Translations under genes and position numbers: made by a program
Shown here: piece by piece, positions 53,501 through 60,739 of the stretch
Layout: every line of letters starts with the position of its first letter
How positions within the stretch are numbered: position 1 is the first letter of the stretch
Assembly: GCF_900142665.1 (NCBI RefSeq)
Contig: NZ_FRBR01000001.1
Span: 372,001-436,000, forward strand
Reading direction: 5' to 3'
Source: Roseovarius pacificus
GTDB taxonomy: Bacteria > Pseudomonadota > Alphaproteobacteria > Rhodobacterales > Rhodobacteraceae
Length of the DNA stretch: 64,000 nucleotides
The notes under the pieces: model-generated
The model's input: the letters and a program-made list of their open reading frames with translations, nothing else
What the model was told of the DNA's origin: nothing
Database searches by the model: none

Positions 53501-56018
53501 CGCGCAACGGGCCAGCGCCGCTCAGGTCCAGCGTGTCATTGTCGTCCCCGCCAGCGCCACCATCCACATGATCGCCCGCACTGCCGCCGACGATGTAATC
53601 GGCATCGTCATGCCCGTAGATCGTGTCCGCTCCGTCGCCGCCGGTCAGCGTGTCGTTTCCGGTGCCGCCATCGAGGAAATCGTCGCCATCGTCGCCCGAC
53701 AACTCATCGTCGCCGTCGCCGCCCATAAGGGAATCGTCGTCATCCCCGCCCAGCAGGGTATCGTCGCCCCCGTCGCCATAAAGCGTATCGTCGCCGGCCC
53801 CGCCTTTCAGCAGGTCGTTGCCCGCACTCCCATCACTGGCCTCCACCGGTATCGTCTCGAAATGCACATCCGAGACCCAGATTTTCTGGTCGGTGACGTC
53901 GGCATTGTCATAGTCGATCTCGACGCGGGCCACCGGACCGGCGATTTCGACCTCGATCGAGCCGGTCGCATCGGCGGGCGAAACGCTGCCGCCATAATCC
54001 TCTGAGGTGCCCGTCGCGGTATCGCCGGTCACGTTCACGGTTCCGGCGGGCGTCATGGTGACATCCAGCAGGTTGCCTTCGGCGTCATAGGCGCGGATCG
54101 TCACGATATCCTTGTGGTTGTCGCCCCTCGTCGCCTTGTCGATATCGTTGATCCGGAACGAAACATTCTGCACCTCGCCGGACAGCGCCGTGTCGGTCGC
54201 CGCAAAGTCGATCCGCGTGGTCGAGGTGTCATCCACGACCCCGGCACGCTCCCCGCCCTTGCCAAAAAGTTCCAGCGCCGAATTGGCGTCATAGGCTTCC
54301 CCGGAGTCGACATATTGCGCCTCGGTCGAGGTCTTGGCGGTGGCGCCGTAATCCTGCTGGTCGAAACTGATCGTCGCGGTGATTCCGCCCATGTCCACCG
54401 ACACCGGCGACCCTTCGCTGATCGACGTGCCCGCGGCGCCGATGCTGTCCCATTCCAGCACCTTTTCCTGCGGAAGAACCGCATCCGCCGGCGTCTGATC
54501 GCCATACAACAGGTCGTTCCCGGCCCCGCCTTCCAGCGTGTCGTCGCCGCCTTCGCCATAGATGACGTCGTTGCCATCCCCGCCGATCAGCGAATCGTCA
54601 CCGGCCACGCCGTCATCGACACTGCCCGCCGGGGCGTCGTAATACATGTCGGTGATGTTGATGCCGGAATTGTTCGGACCGTTCTCAAGATGAACGACCT
54701 CGATGCGCGCCACAGGTCCGGCGATGTTCACCAGCGCCGAGTATTCCGGCGCATAGTCTTCCTTGTAACCGCCCTTGCTGTCGATCACCTCGGTCCCGGC
54801 GACCCCGTCCTTGTCCGACACCTCCAGGCGGGACCCGGCGTCGATATCCAGTTCCTGCTTGTTTCCATCGGCGTCATAGGCGTAGATCTTGACCACACCG
54901 TCGCCATCTATATCGTTGATTCGGAAGGAAATATTCTCGACTTCCTTCGAGAAATCGAACGCGTAGGTCGCCTTGCCGTAACTGCCGTCCAGTTCCGAGG
55001 ACATCGAACTGTAGGCATCCACACCGTTGCCGTCATCGGTGATCGAATGCACCTTCTGCTGGTTGTCGGCAAACTCAGTCCGCACGCCGCTGGTCGCGCT
55101 CACCACGGAAAAGGTCACATCGACATTGCCGGTGTTCTGGGTCACCCCGCCATTCAGCGGATCGCCCCTGTCCACAGTGCCCGATCCGCCGTTGGTGTCG
55201 GCGATCTTGTCCCACTCGAAACTCTCGCGCACCATTTCGGCGGAACCGCCCTCGCCCAGGCTGCTGTCGCCATAGATCGTGTCGTCGCCGCCCTCGCCCA
55301 GCACGGTATCGTTGCCCGATCCGGCATACACCACGTCATCGTCCGCCCCGGCCTCGACCCGGTCGTCGCCGCCGCGCGCATCAACGATATCCATATCGCC
55401 CGACTGCCCGGCCAGCACCGCATCGCCCGCGTCGATCATGTCGCCCTCGGGATCGCCGGTATAGGCCAGATCAATCACCTCGCCCGCATTGGTGCCCTCG
55501 ACGATACCGTCCTGCTGCGGCACCGGTGCCACGATCGCGCTGCCATCGACCGACTGGTTCGAATACCAGCCCGAATAGCAATCGCCGGTGATCTGGTTGA
55601 CGGTGACCCCCGAAATCTGAAGGTTGTCCAGCGTGCCGTCGTTATTCAGATCCGAGATGAACAGATCGCCATTGGTCTGCTGCATCATCACCACATCGAC
55701 CGTCTTGGTCGTGCCGTCGGCCAGTTCCAGCGTGACATTAGCCTCGAGCGTCCCATCGGTCTGGTTGGTGACCGATCCGCCGCCCAGATCGTAGGTCAGC
55801 TTGTCGTAGGTGCCGTAATCGTCGTCATTGACGACGCCATCGCTCCTGGCGTCCTTGAACGAGGCTTCGACGATCTGCATCTGGGTATAATCGACCTGCA
55901 CCCCGTTCAGCGCCGAGGCCTTCTCTGACGTATAATTATACTCGGACGTGTCGGTGCTTGCGAAATTTCCCAGGTAAATCAGGTTCACAGTCCCGTAAGT
56001 GGCAAAATACGTCATCAT
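50571..56018 (-). CDS. Giant RTX calcium-binding protein with C-terminal Hint domain
   Basis: A 1815-residue acidic protein, probably secreted by a type I system. Order: an N-terminal beta-rich part (1-180); RTX block (about 215-252); a beta-sandwich-like module (about 265-465); short RTX; a second copy of that module (about 510-735; both contain FRINDID and IAGPVAR); RTX (about 740-860); two cadherin/Ig-like repeats (about 885-1060; TYTPDxxFxGxDSFxYTVSD); long RTX (about 1100-1600); and a Hint domain from C1623 (CFTPGTVIATPKGERLVEDL; VSPNHRVLI). There is no N-terminal signal peptide and no protease or lipase motif. The start has AGGAG 4 bases upstream of MM. No T1SS genes are adjacent. Confidence 0.88.
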   Translation of the reverse strand: MMTYFATYGTVNLIYLGNFASTDTSEYNYTSEKASALNGVQVDYTQMQIVEASFKDARSDGVVNDDDYGTYDKLTYDLGGGSVTNQTDGTLEANVTLELADGTTKTVDVVMMQQTNGDLFISDLNNDGTLDNLQISGVTVNQITGDCYSGWYSNQSVDGSAIVAPVPQQDGIVEGTNAGEVIDLAYTGDPEGDMIDAGDAVLAGQSGDMDIVDARGGDDRVEAGADDDVVYAGSGNDTVLGEGGDDTIYGDSSLGEGGSAEMVRESFEWDKIADTNGGSGTVDRGDPLNGGVTQNTGNVDVTFSVVSATSGVRTEFADNQQKVHSITDDGNGVDAYSSMSSELDGSYGKATYAFDFSKEVENISFRINDIDGDGVVKIYAYDADGNKQELDIDAGSRLEVSDKDGVAGTEVIDSKGGYKEDYAPEYSALVNIAGPVARIEVVHLENGPNNSGINITDMYYDAPAGSVDDGVAGDDSLIGGDGNDVIYGEGGDDTLEGGAGNDLLYGDQTPADAVLPQEKVLEWDSIGAAGTSISEGSPVSVDMGGITATISFDQQDYGATAKTSTEAQYVDSGEAYDANSALELFGKGGERAGVVDDTSTTRIDFAATDTALSGEVQNVSFRINDIDKATRGDNHKDIVTIRAYDAEGNLLDVTMTPAGTVNVTGDTATGTSEDYGGSVSPADATGSIEVEIAGPVARVEIDYDNADVTDQKIWVSDVHFETIPVEASDGSAGNDLLKGGAGDDTLYGDGGDDTLLGGDDDDSLMGGDGDDELSGDDGDDFLDGGTGNDTLTGGDGADTIYGHDDADYIVGGSAGDHVDGGAGGDDNDTLDLSGAGPLRVVDETLDADGNSTSGTVEFLNADGTVSGSMTFTEIENLIRPENLGPDAVDDTASVDEDNSVTIPVLGNDTDPETDTLSVTGASDGANGTTVVNPDGTITYTPDPDFNGTDSFTYTVSDGNGGTDTATVNVTINAVNDDPLAQDDTATTDFESDVTIPVLGNDTDVDGDTLSVTDVTDPANGSAVINADGTITYTPDAGFSGEDSFSYTVSDGNGGTDTATVTVSVAERSLDGIVQGTDGDDLIDATYTGDPEGDMIDAGDAILPGEGPDDDIVRAGDGDDTVIAGPGDDDVDAGAGNDSVLGGEGNDSLQGMAGQDTLDGGAGDDTLDGGDDDDRLIGGDGRDSVIGGDGDDWIDTSGSQNVNDHETFVGVPFETGDDQLDDKDTVHGGAGNDTIFTGDDADSITGGAGDDVIDGGLDDDTIYGGDGDDYINGNLGSDVIYGGDGNDTIEAGIDAFSDYVGDDPNLPNAFLIDPATGLPATSDPNPDDGRDFVDGGAGDDLIFTGDDADTIYGGTGNDTINAGIDDDYVEGNEGDDSITGSHGSDTIYGGDGNDTIWGGFGNDPIPGVVGELPDAIDPVPDNGRDYIDGGDGDDLIYGEDDNDTLLGGAGNDTIDGGVDDDLIYGEDGDDSLIGGQGDDTLLGGAGNDTIDGGIGDDLIYGGDGDDSLIGGDGNDTLIGGAGNDTLIGGAGQDDLIGGADRDYFTGITAGDVVDGNETTTSGDPADDYDTLDLRGAAEAENPGGSLKVHYITPDQENGYVEFKDADGVVTGTMTFSNIENIIPCFTPGTVIATPKGERLVEDLQAGDRIITRDNGIQEIRWLGRRDLQGRELLQAPHLKPVLIRAGSLGHGVPETDMVVSPNHRVLINNDRTALYFEEREVLAAAKHLTGLDGVDAVEASSVSYIHFMFDQHEVVLSNGAWTESFQPGEQTMDGMGTAQRDEIYDLFPELRDAEGLGSYQAARRSLKKHEAKLLVK

Positions 56019-56955
56019 CGAACTCCTCGTTACACGCGGGAAGCACCCGGTCGCGTCTCTCGTCCCGACGCGGCGCGCGCTCGTGCACGTCCGCTGGTTG
56101 TCACTTCAGCCGTGCCGGACTGACAGGGAAACGTGCAGAGTTTGATGGACCACTTAAAACGGGCGCAAATGTCCCGCTTACTCGTATTCCAAAATGGCAG
56201 CTACCTTGCGCGACGAAACAGACACACTCGGCATACGCCTCCCCCGCACCCTGCAATCGGGCACTGACAGTTCAGCGGCCGCCCCCACGGCCAATGTATA
56301 CCCCCCAGTTGGGCACATCCCTGCATACGGCAGCGTTTGTGGCAAAAAAAGTGAAATTTGTCAGAAAGCTGGCAACAATAGGGAAGCATGCGACCAGACA
56401 GGCCTGAAATTTTACCATAGGTTGCAATTTTCAATCCGAACCGCTTCCAGAATGAAAGCCGCGATTATGAAATAAAGTATTGTTTTTGTTTAGTTTTACA
56501 AAAACTCCGTGAGAACCAAAAGCCGTAAATCCACTTGATTGTTTCCAAATTGGAAACGCGGGGAAACTGGCCACAGTTTGGTCATATTTGAGGTGCCAAC
56601 CTCAGACCAAATGGTTAATTCGCGATCAATATCCAGAATATTCCCTGAAAGGTGCCTTTTTGGAAACAAATGGCCCGAATCGGACCGCGCCAATCACAAA
56701 ATCGCCACATTCCGTCCCGGCGCTGCGCCAGACGCATAAACCGGCCTCGGGACCTCTGCTGCCCAGGATGAGAGCCGAACGCTCGCGGTCTTGTCGTCGG
56801 GGGTTTTGAAACCTGTCCATATCCCATTTTTCAGGCACATATGACGCCCACGCACGGGAACAGGATAAAAACATCAAAGATTTCATGGCAAATGTGGTGA
56901 AATTGTGGCATGAAGAAATCACGCAAAATAACTCGAAGAAAATTAGGGGATTTCC
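56019..56955. other. Long non-coding, AT-richer region between the RTX and VPLPA-CTERM genes
   Basis: 937 bases without a convincing gene; the short frames lack ribosome sites and family features. GC falls clearly below the rest of the window from about 56340. It must hold the promoters of both divergent genes and contains a cluster of inverted repeats (56482-56611) plus a further TTGGAAAC half-site at 56660-56667. Confidence 0.7.
56482..56611. promoter_or_regulatory. Cluster of four inverted repeats
   Basis: IR0: GTTTTTGT (56482-56489) and ACAAAAAC (56498-56505). IR1: GTTTCCAA (56541-56548) and TTGGAAAC (56550-56557), one base apart. IR2: AAACTG (56564-56569) and CAGTTT (56574-56579), loop GCCA. 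IR3: outer TTTGGTC/GACCAAA and inner TGAGGT/ACCTCA (56577-56611), loop GCCA. All arms are perfect. No known operator is recognised. Confidence 0.6.
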
Positions 56956-57555
56956 ATGAGTTTCTTAAATATATGCAAAAGTGCGGTTCTTGCGGTAGGC
57001 CTGACAGCAGGTTCGGCTTACGCCGCGACAGTTGATTTTCTGGTCGGCACGGACACCGAGGTGAACGATATATCGGCATGCCTTGGCTGTGATGTGACCG
57101 TCATGCAAAACCTGGGGCTTGAAGGAACGGCTTTCTCGCTGAACCCCGGTCAAACCCAGACGCTCGCTTTTTTCGATATTACCGCAGAGACAAATAATCC
57201 GTTCGGTGCGATCGGGGTCTATGGTGTTGACGCCACGCTGGCCTTCGCGGATCCCGGCGGGTCCGCATCCAGCGTCGGTGGCGGCGGTTTCATCAACCTC
57301 GCTGGCTCCATTTCTCTTGGTGCGCTTGTCTGGGATCAGCACGAATTCACGATCGGTTTCGGGAACGGCGGTCAGTACACCGTGATGTTCGATCAGGGCA
57401 TCGATCTGATTCTCGGCACCGCCACAACGGTTTACGCAAACGTAAGACTTGACGCGTCTCCGGTCCCGCTACCGGCATCGGCCCTGCTTTTGCTGGCCGG
57501 AGTTGGCGGCCTCGGCGCGATGCGCTTTCGCAAGAAAAAACCGAGCGCAGTCTGA
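56956..57555 (+). CDS. VPLPA-CTERM sorted surface protein
   Basis: A 199-residue exported protein. A signal peptide (cleaved after SAYA, residue 23) leads into a Gly/Thr-rich beta domain with a C42/C45 pair (SACLGCDV), and the C-terminus carries VPLPASALLLLAGVGGLGAM plus RFRKKK: the VPLPA motif, a membrane helix and a basic end recognised by an exosortase-type sorting system of Roseobacters. The ligand or role of the beta domain is unknown. The ATG follows AGGGGA by 5 bases. It is divergent from the RTX gene, so the two surface or secreted proteins share an upstream region. A strong terminator follows. Confidence 0.88.
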   Translation: MSFLNICKSAVLAVGLTAGSAYAATVDFLVGTDTEVNDISACLGCDVTVMQNLGLEGTAFSLNPGQTQTLAFFDITAETNNPFGAIGVYGVDATLAFADPGGSASSVGGGGFINLAGSISLGALVWDQHEFTIGFGNGGQYTVMFDQGIDLILGTATTVYANVRLDASPVPLPASALLLLAGVGGLGAMRFRKKKPSAV

Positions 57556-57584
57556 CCCCGGCCAAGAATTGACCACAGGCACAA

Positions 57585-57619
57585 CAGCCGTCCGTATTTC
57601 GGACGGCTGTTTTCGTTTC
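57585..57619 (+). terminator. Intrinsic terminator of the VPLPA-CTERM gene
   Basis: Arms CAGCCGTCC (57585-57593) and GGACGGCTG (57601-57609) form a perfect 9-bp stem with a 7-base loop, followed by TTTTCGTTT. It starts 30 bases after the stop codon. Confidence 0.9.
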
Positions 57620-57881
57620 CGGGTACGCAGACCCAAATGGCGCGGCTCTTTGCCCGCGCGCAGGCCATGAAACCTGTCCTGACTGTGACACTCCCCACCC
57701 AACGGCATCCCGTTCTGCACGTTCCGGCCATTCACGGCACAGGCCACCAGAGGCGCCCCCGCCGAACCGTCACAAAACCACGCGTCATGGCATCGGAACA
57801 GAACGGAAACGGAACAAGAAAGTGGTTTCGGGGTGTGGTTTCGCGCGAATTCCCGGTGACTGTCGAAACCAGCTAAGTCTT
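57620..57881. other. Intergenic region between the terminator and tRNA-Leu
   Basis: No gene recognised. A 79-codon frame on the plus strand (57637-57876) has ordinary GC but no ribosome site and no family features, so it is not called. A plus-strand terminator beyond the tRNA (57996-58025) leaves open an unannotated transcript through here. Confidence 0.4.
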
Positions 57882-57967
57882 TGGTGCCCAAGGAGAGACT
57901 CGAACTCTCACGGTATTGCTACCGGGGGATTTTGAATCCCCTGCGTCTACCATTCCGCCACTTGGGC
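57882..57967 (-). tRNA. tRNA-Leu (anticodon CAA)
   Basis: Read on the minus strand it begins GCCCAAG and ends CTTGGGC, A and the encoded CCA (86 bases). The anticodon arm GGGGA/TCCCC encloses TTCAAAA, giving anticodon CAA, and the T arm holds GTTCGAGTC. The long variable arm (GGTAGCAATACC-type) is the class II feature of leucine tRNAs. It lies alone, with the 3' end toward the VPLPA-CTERM gene. Confidence 0.97.
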
Positions 57968-57995
57968 CCGGATTGGGGTTTTAGCCAAGCGATGC

Positions 57996-58025
57996 GCCCG
58001 CGTCCAGAGGGTCGCGGGCTTTTTT
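57996..58025 (+). terminator. Plus-strand intrinsic terminator without an obvious gene
   Basis: Arms GCCCGCG (57996-58002) and CGCGGGC (58013-58019), 10-base loop, followed by TTTTTT (58020-58025). It points along the plus strand, yet no plus-strand gene precedes it since the VPLPA terminator 390 bases back. It may end a small or antisense RNA. Confidence 0.65.
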
Positions 58026-58099
58026 CTCCCGCGCGGGCTTGACCCCTCCGCCCCGCCGTGATCAGAGGTCACACCCCAAGCGAACAAGGCTTTTCGCCC

Positions 58100-58678
58100 A
58101 TGCTCAGACGGCTTTACGACTGGACGATCCGAATGGCGGACCATCCCCGCGCCCTTTGGGTGCTTGGCGGCGTGTCCTTCGTGGAAAGCTCGGTCTTTCC
58201 GATTCCGCCCGACGTGCTGATGATTCCGATGATCCTCGCCCGGCCCTCGCGCGCGTGGCTGGTGGCGCTGGTGGCGCTGGTCACCTCGGTTCTGGGCGGG
58301 CTTCTGGGCTATGCCATCGGGGCGCTGGCCTATGAAAGCATCGGGCAGCCGATCCTCGAATCTCTCGGCAAGGCCGACTCGATGGCCGAATTCAACACCC
58401 GTTTCAACGATGTCGGCTTCTGGGCGGTGCTGATCGCGGGCATGACGCCGTTTCCCTACAAGGTGATCACCATCATGTCGGGCTGGACGGGCATGCCGCT
58501 GGCCACCTTCATCGCCACGTCGATCCTTGCGCGGGGCCTGCGGTTTTTCATCGTTGCCGGGCTGTTGTGGAAATTCGGCGCGCCGGTGCGCGATTTCATC
58601 GAACGCCGGCTGGGTCTGGTCACGATTGTGTTCATTGCACTTCTCTTCGGCGGCTTTTACGTGGTGCGACATCTATAG
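58100..58678 (+). CDS. YqaA/DedA-like VTT-domain membrane protein
   Basis: A 192-residue membrane protein of the SNARE-associated (VTT/DedA) family, YqaA type, with four hydrophobic segments (about 20-42, 50-72, 108-125 and 168-188). Family marks are ESSVFPIPPDVLMIPMIL (about 30-47) and GMTPFPYKVITIMSGW (about 113-128). These proteins probably move lipids across the membrane. The ATG 58100 was chosen over a GTG 42 bases upstream as it begins at MLRRLYDW. dsbB follows after 9 bases, so they form one unit. Confidence 0.9.
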   Translation: MLRRLYDWTIRMADHPRALWVLGGVSFVESSVFPIPPDVLMIPMILARPSRAWLVALVALVTSVLGGLLGYAIGALAYESIGQPILESLGKADSMAEFNTRFNDVGFWAVLIAGMTPFPYKVITIMSGWTGMPLATFIATSILARGLRFFIVAGLLWKFGAPVRDFIERRLGLVTIVFIALLFGGFYVVRHL

Positions 58679-58687
58679 GGTGAACAG

Positions 58688-59155
58688 ATGAACGAAATCC
58701 TGACGCGCCGCACGCTGATCCTGATCGCCGCCGCTGGCTCCGCCGCGCTGATGCTGGGGGCGCTCGGGTTTCAGTATATCGGCGGCATGCCCCCCTGCAA
58801 ACTCTGCCTGTGGCAACGCTACCCGCATGTGGCCGCCATCCTGATCGGGGCCGTGGCGCTTGCCCTGCCCCGCGCCTCCCTCGCCCTGGCCGGGGCCGCC
58901 GCCACGCTGACCACCGCCGGGATCGCCTTCTATCACACCGGCGTCGAACGCGGCTGGTGGGCCGGTCCGACCTCGTGCAGCTCCACCAGCCCCACCGGCC
59001 TCAGCACCGACGACCTGTTCGATCAGATCATGGCCGCTCCCGTCATCCGCTGCGACGAGGTGCCGTGGGAGATGTTCGGCCTGTCGATGGCAAGCTGGAA
59101 CATGCTCGCCTCGCTCGCGCTGGCGGCGATCTGGATCATGGCGGCGCGGCGCTGA
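58688..59155 (+). CDS. dsbB: Disulfide bond formation protein B
   Basis: A 155-residue four-helix protein that reoxidises the periplasmic thiol oxidase DsbA and passes electrons to quinone. The first cysteine pair is C37/C40 (PPCKLCLWQRYPH), the second C97 and C122 (PTSCSS and IRCDEVPW); both pairs needed for catalysis are present. It follows the YqaA-like gene by 9 bases. Dispersed repeat copy B begins 11 bases after its stop. Confidence 0.95.
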   Translation: MNEILTRRTLILIAAAGSAALMLGALGFQYIGGMPPCKLCLWQRYPHVAAILIGAVALALPRASLALAGAAATLTTAGIAFYHTGVERGWWAGPTSCSSTSPTGLSTDDLFDQIMAAPVIRCDEVPWEMFGLSMASWNMLASLALAAIWIMAARR

Positions 59156-59166
59156 CCCCCGGTTTT

Positions 59167-59257
59167 GCGTCCCTCATGGACGCAAATTTCCGAACATCCC
59201 CCGATTTTCGTACAAAACCCGCGTACACATCGTACAAAACGTACGAAACTCAGCCGC
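59167..59257. repeat. 91-bp dispersed repeat, copy B (spans the Lrp-gene stop)
   Basis: Second copy of the element at 38512-38602. The first hairpin is longer here (TTTGCGTCC and GGACGCAAA around CTCAT), a change on both sides that keeps pairing. The four CGTAC units and the end CGTACGAAACTCAGCCGC are the same. It runs through the stop codon of the Lrp gene (59250-59252) and lies between convergent genes. Confidence 0.85.
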
Positions 59258-59678
59258 CGGATTTGCGGGTGTTCAGCAACAGGCTGGTTTCCGAGCTGGC
59301 GATCCCGTCGTATTTGCGAATCCGGGTCAGGGTTTCGTCCAGCGCCTCCAGAGTGTCGGTGCCGATTTCCACGATCAGGTCCCACCGGCCATTCGTCGTA
59401 TGCACCGCGCGCACGGCGCTCAACCCGTTGAGTTGCCTGATAATTCTGTCGGCCCCGCGCCCTTCGATCCCGATCATCATCAGCCCGCGCACCGGATCGC
59501 GCGCCGCATCCCCCCGCAGCACCACGCTGAATCCCACGATCTCGCCCGATTGTTTCAACCGCTCGATCCGCCCCCGCACCGTGGTCCGCGACACCCCGAG
59601 CGTCAACGCCAGGTCCGACAGCGAGGCGCGCGCATCGTGCCTGAGCGCCGAAATCAGTTTGCGATCCGTATCGTCCAT
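59250..59678 (-). CDS. Lrp/AsnC-family transcriptional regulator
   Basis: A 142-residue regulator with an N-terminal winged helix-turn-helix (about 1-55; SDLALTLGVSRTTVRGRIER) and a C-terminal RAM ligand domain (about 65-135). It opens with MDDTDRKLISALRHDARASL, typical of the family. It is divergent from rocF and very likely controls the arginase/ornithine cyclodeaminase genes, perhaps with arginine or ornithine as effector. A 17-bp palindrome (59728-59744) in the shared gap is its best candidate site. Its stop codon is inside dispersed repeat copy B. Confidence 0.92.
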   Translation of the reverse strand: MDDTDRKLISALRHDARASLSDLALTLGVSRTTVRGRIERLKQSGEIVGFSVVLRGDAARDPVRGLMMIGIEGRGADRIIRQLNGLSAVRAVHTTNGRWDLIVEIGTDTLEALDETLTRIRKYDGIASSETSLLLNTRKSGG

Positions 59679-59727
59679 TTCGGATTTATCACCCTTCGTT
59701 TCGATTATTCTGCGCCCGATTAGTGCA

Positions 59728-59744
59728 ATTTGAGCGCTTCAAAT
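59728..59744. promoter_or_regulatory. Candidate Lrp-type operator
   Basis: ATTTGA (59728-59733) and TCAAAT (59739-59744) form a perfect inverted repeat around GCGCT. It lies 50 bases upstream of the regulator's start and 53 before rocF, nearly mid-way. AT-rich arms with a short centre fit Lrp/AsnC sites. Confidence 0.6.
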
Positions 59745-59796
59745 CAACCCGTTTCGGAACAAAACTGATATTTCCCGATAACAGCGGACGTATCTC

Positions 59797-60726
59797 ATGA
59801 CGCCTGAAACCTGCATCCTGATCGGCGCTCCCGTCGACAGCGGCAAGGCCCGCCGCGGCTGCCTGATGGGCCCCGACGCCTACCGCGTCGCCGGTCTGGC
59901 CGACGCATTGACAACCCTCGGCCACACCGTCCAGGACCTCGGCAACCTTGCACCGGCCCCTGCCGATACCCCGCCGGGCATGCCCACCCATGTCCATGCC
60001 CCGGCCGAAACCATCGGCTGGACGCAAACCCTTGCAAAGGCTGGACAATCCGCGATGTCCGAGGGGCTGCCGATCTTTCTGGGCGGCGATCACAGCCTGT
60101 CGCTCGGCTCGGTCCTCGGGGTCGCCAACCACGCCGCCAGCACCGGCACACCGCAATTCGTGCTCTGGCTCGATGCCCATAGCGATTTTCACACGCCCAA
60201 CAGCAGCAGTTCGGGCAACCTCCATGGAACGCCGCTGGCCTATGTCACTGGCGCCAAAGGGTTTTCCGGCTTTCCCGAGGTCACGAACCCGATCCCCGAA
60301 AACCAGATCTGCATTCTCGGCCTGCGCTCGGTCGACGACCCGGAACGCGATGTCCTGCAACGCTCCGCCATCCGCCGCCACGACATGCGCGAGATCGACG
60401 AGACCGGCATCGCCAAACCCCTCTCCGCCTTTCTCGACCGCGTGGCCGACACGGGCGGCGCGCTGCATGTCTCGCTCGACGTGGATTTCCTCGACCCCGC
60501 CCTCGCCCCCGCCGTCGGCACCACCGTCCCCGGCGGCGCCACCATCCGCGAGGCGCATCTGGTGATGGAGATGATCTGCGACAGCGGGCTGATGACGTCC
60601 CTCGACCTGGTCGAACTCAATCCCTTCCTCGACGAACGCGGCCGCACCGCGCAGGTCATGGTCGATCTCGCGGCCTCGGCCCTTGGCCGCCGCGTCTTTG
60701 ACCGCCCCACGCAAGCCTTTGGATAA
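59797..60726 (+). CDS. rocF: Arginase
   Basis: A 309-residue ureohydrolase that splits arginine to ornithine and urea. The binuclear manganese ligands are in GGDHSLSLG (about 96-104), WLDAHSDFHTP (about 124-134) and SLDVDFLDP (about 226-234); the substrate loop NSSSSGNLHGTPLA is that of true arginases. It starts at ATG 59797 with a weak ribosome site and is followed after 13 bases by ocd. Together they turn arginine into proline, urea and ammonia. Confidence 0.95.
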   Translation: MTPETCILIGAPVDSGKARRGCLMGPDAYRVAGLADALTTLGHTVQDLGNLAPAPADTPPGMPTHVHAPAETIGWTQTLAKAGQSAMSEGLPIFLGGDHSLSLGSVLGVANHAASTGTPQFVLWLDAHSDFHTPNSSSSGNLHGTPLAYVTGAKGFSGFPEVTNPIPENQICILGLRSVDDPERDVLQRSAIRRHDMREIDETGIAKPLSAFLDRVADTGGALHVSLDVDFLDPALAPAVGTTVPGGATIREAHLVMEMICDSGLMTSLDLVELNPFLDERGRTAQVMVDLAASALGRRVFDRPTQAFG

Positions 60727-60739
60727 AAAGGACAAACTC

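Noticed and set aside
50595..54005. 1136-codon plus-strand frame antisense to the RTX gene
   Set aside because: It mirrors the Asp/Gly-rich RTX repeats; the product is a low-complexity Ile/Val/Ala pattern with no ribosome site or domain, and the minus-strand frame has clear RTX, Ig-like and Hint domains.
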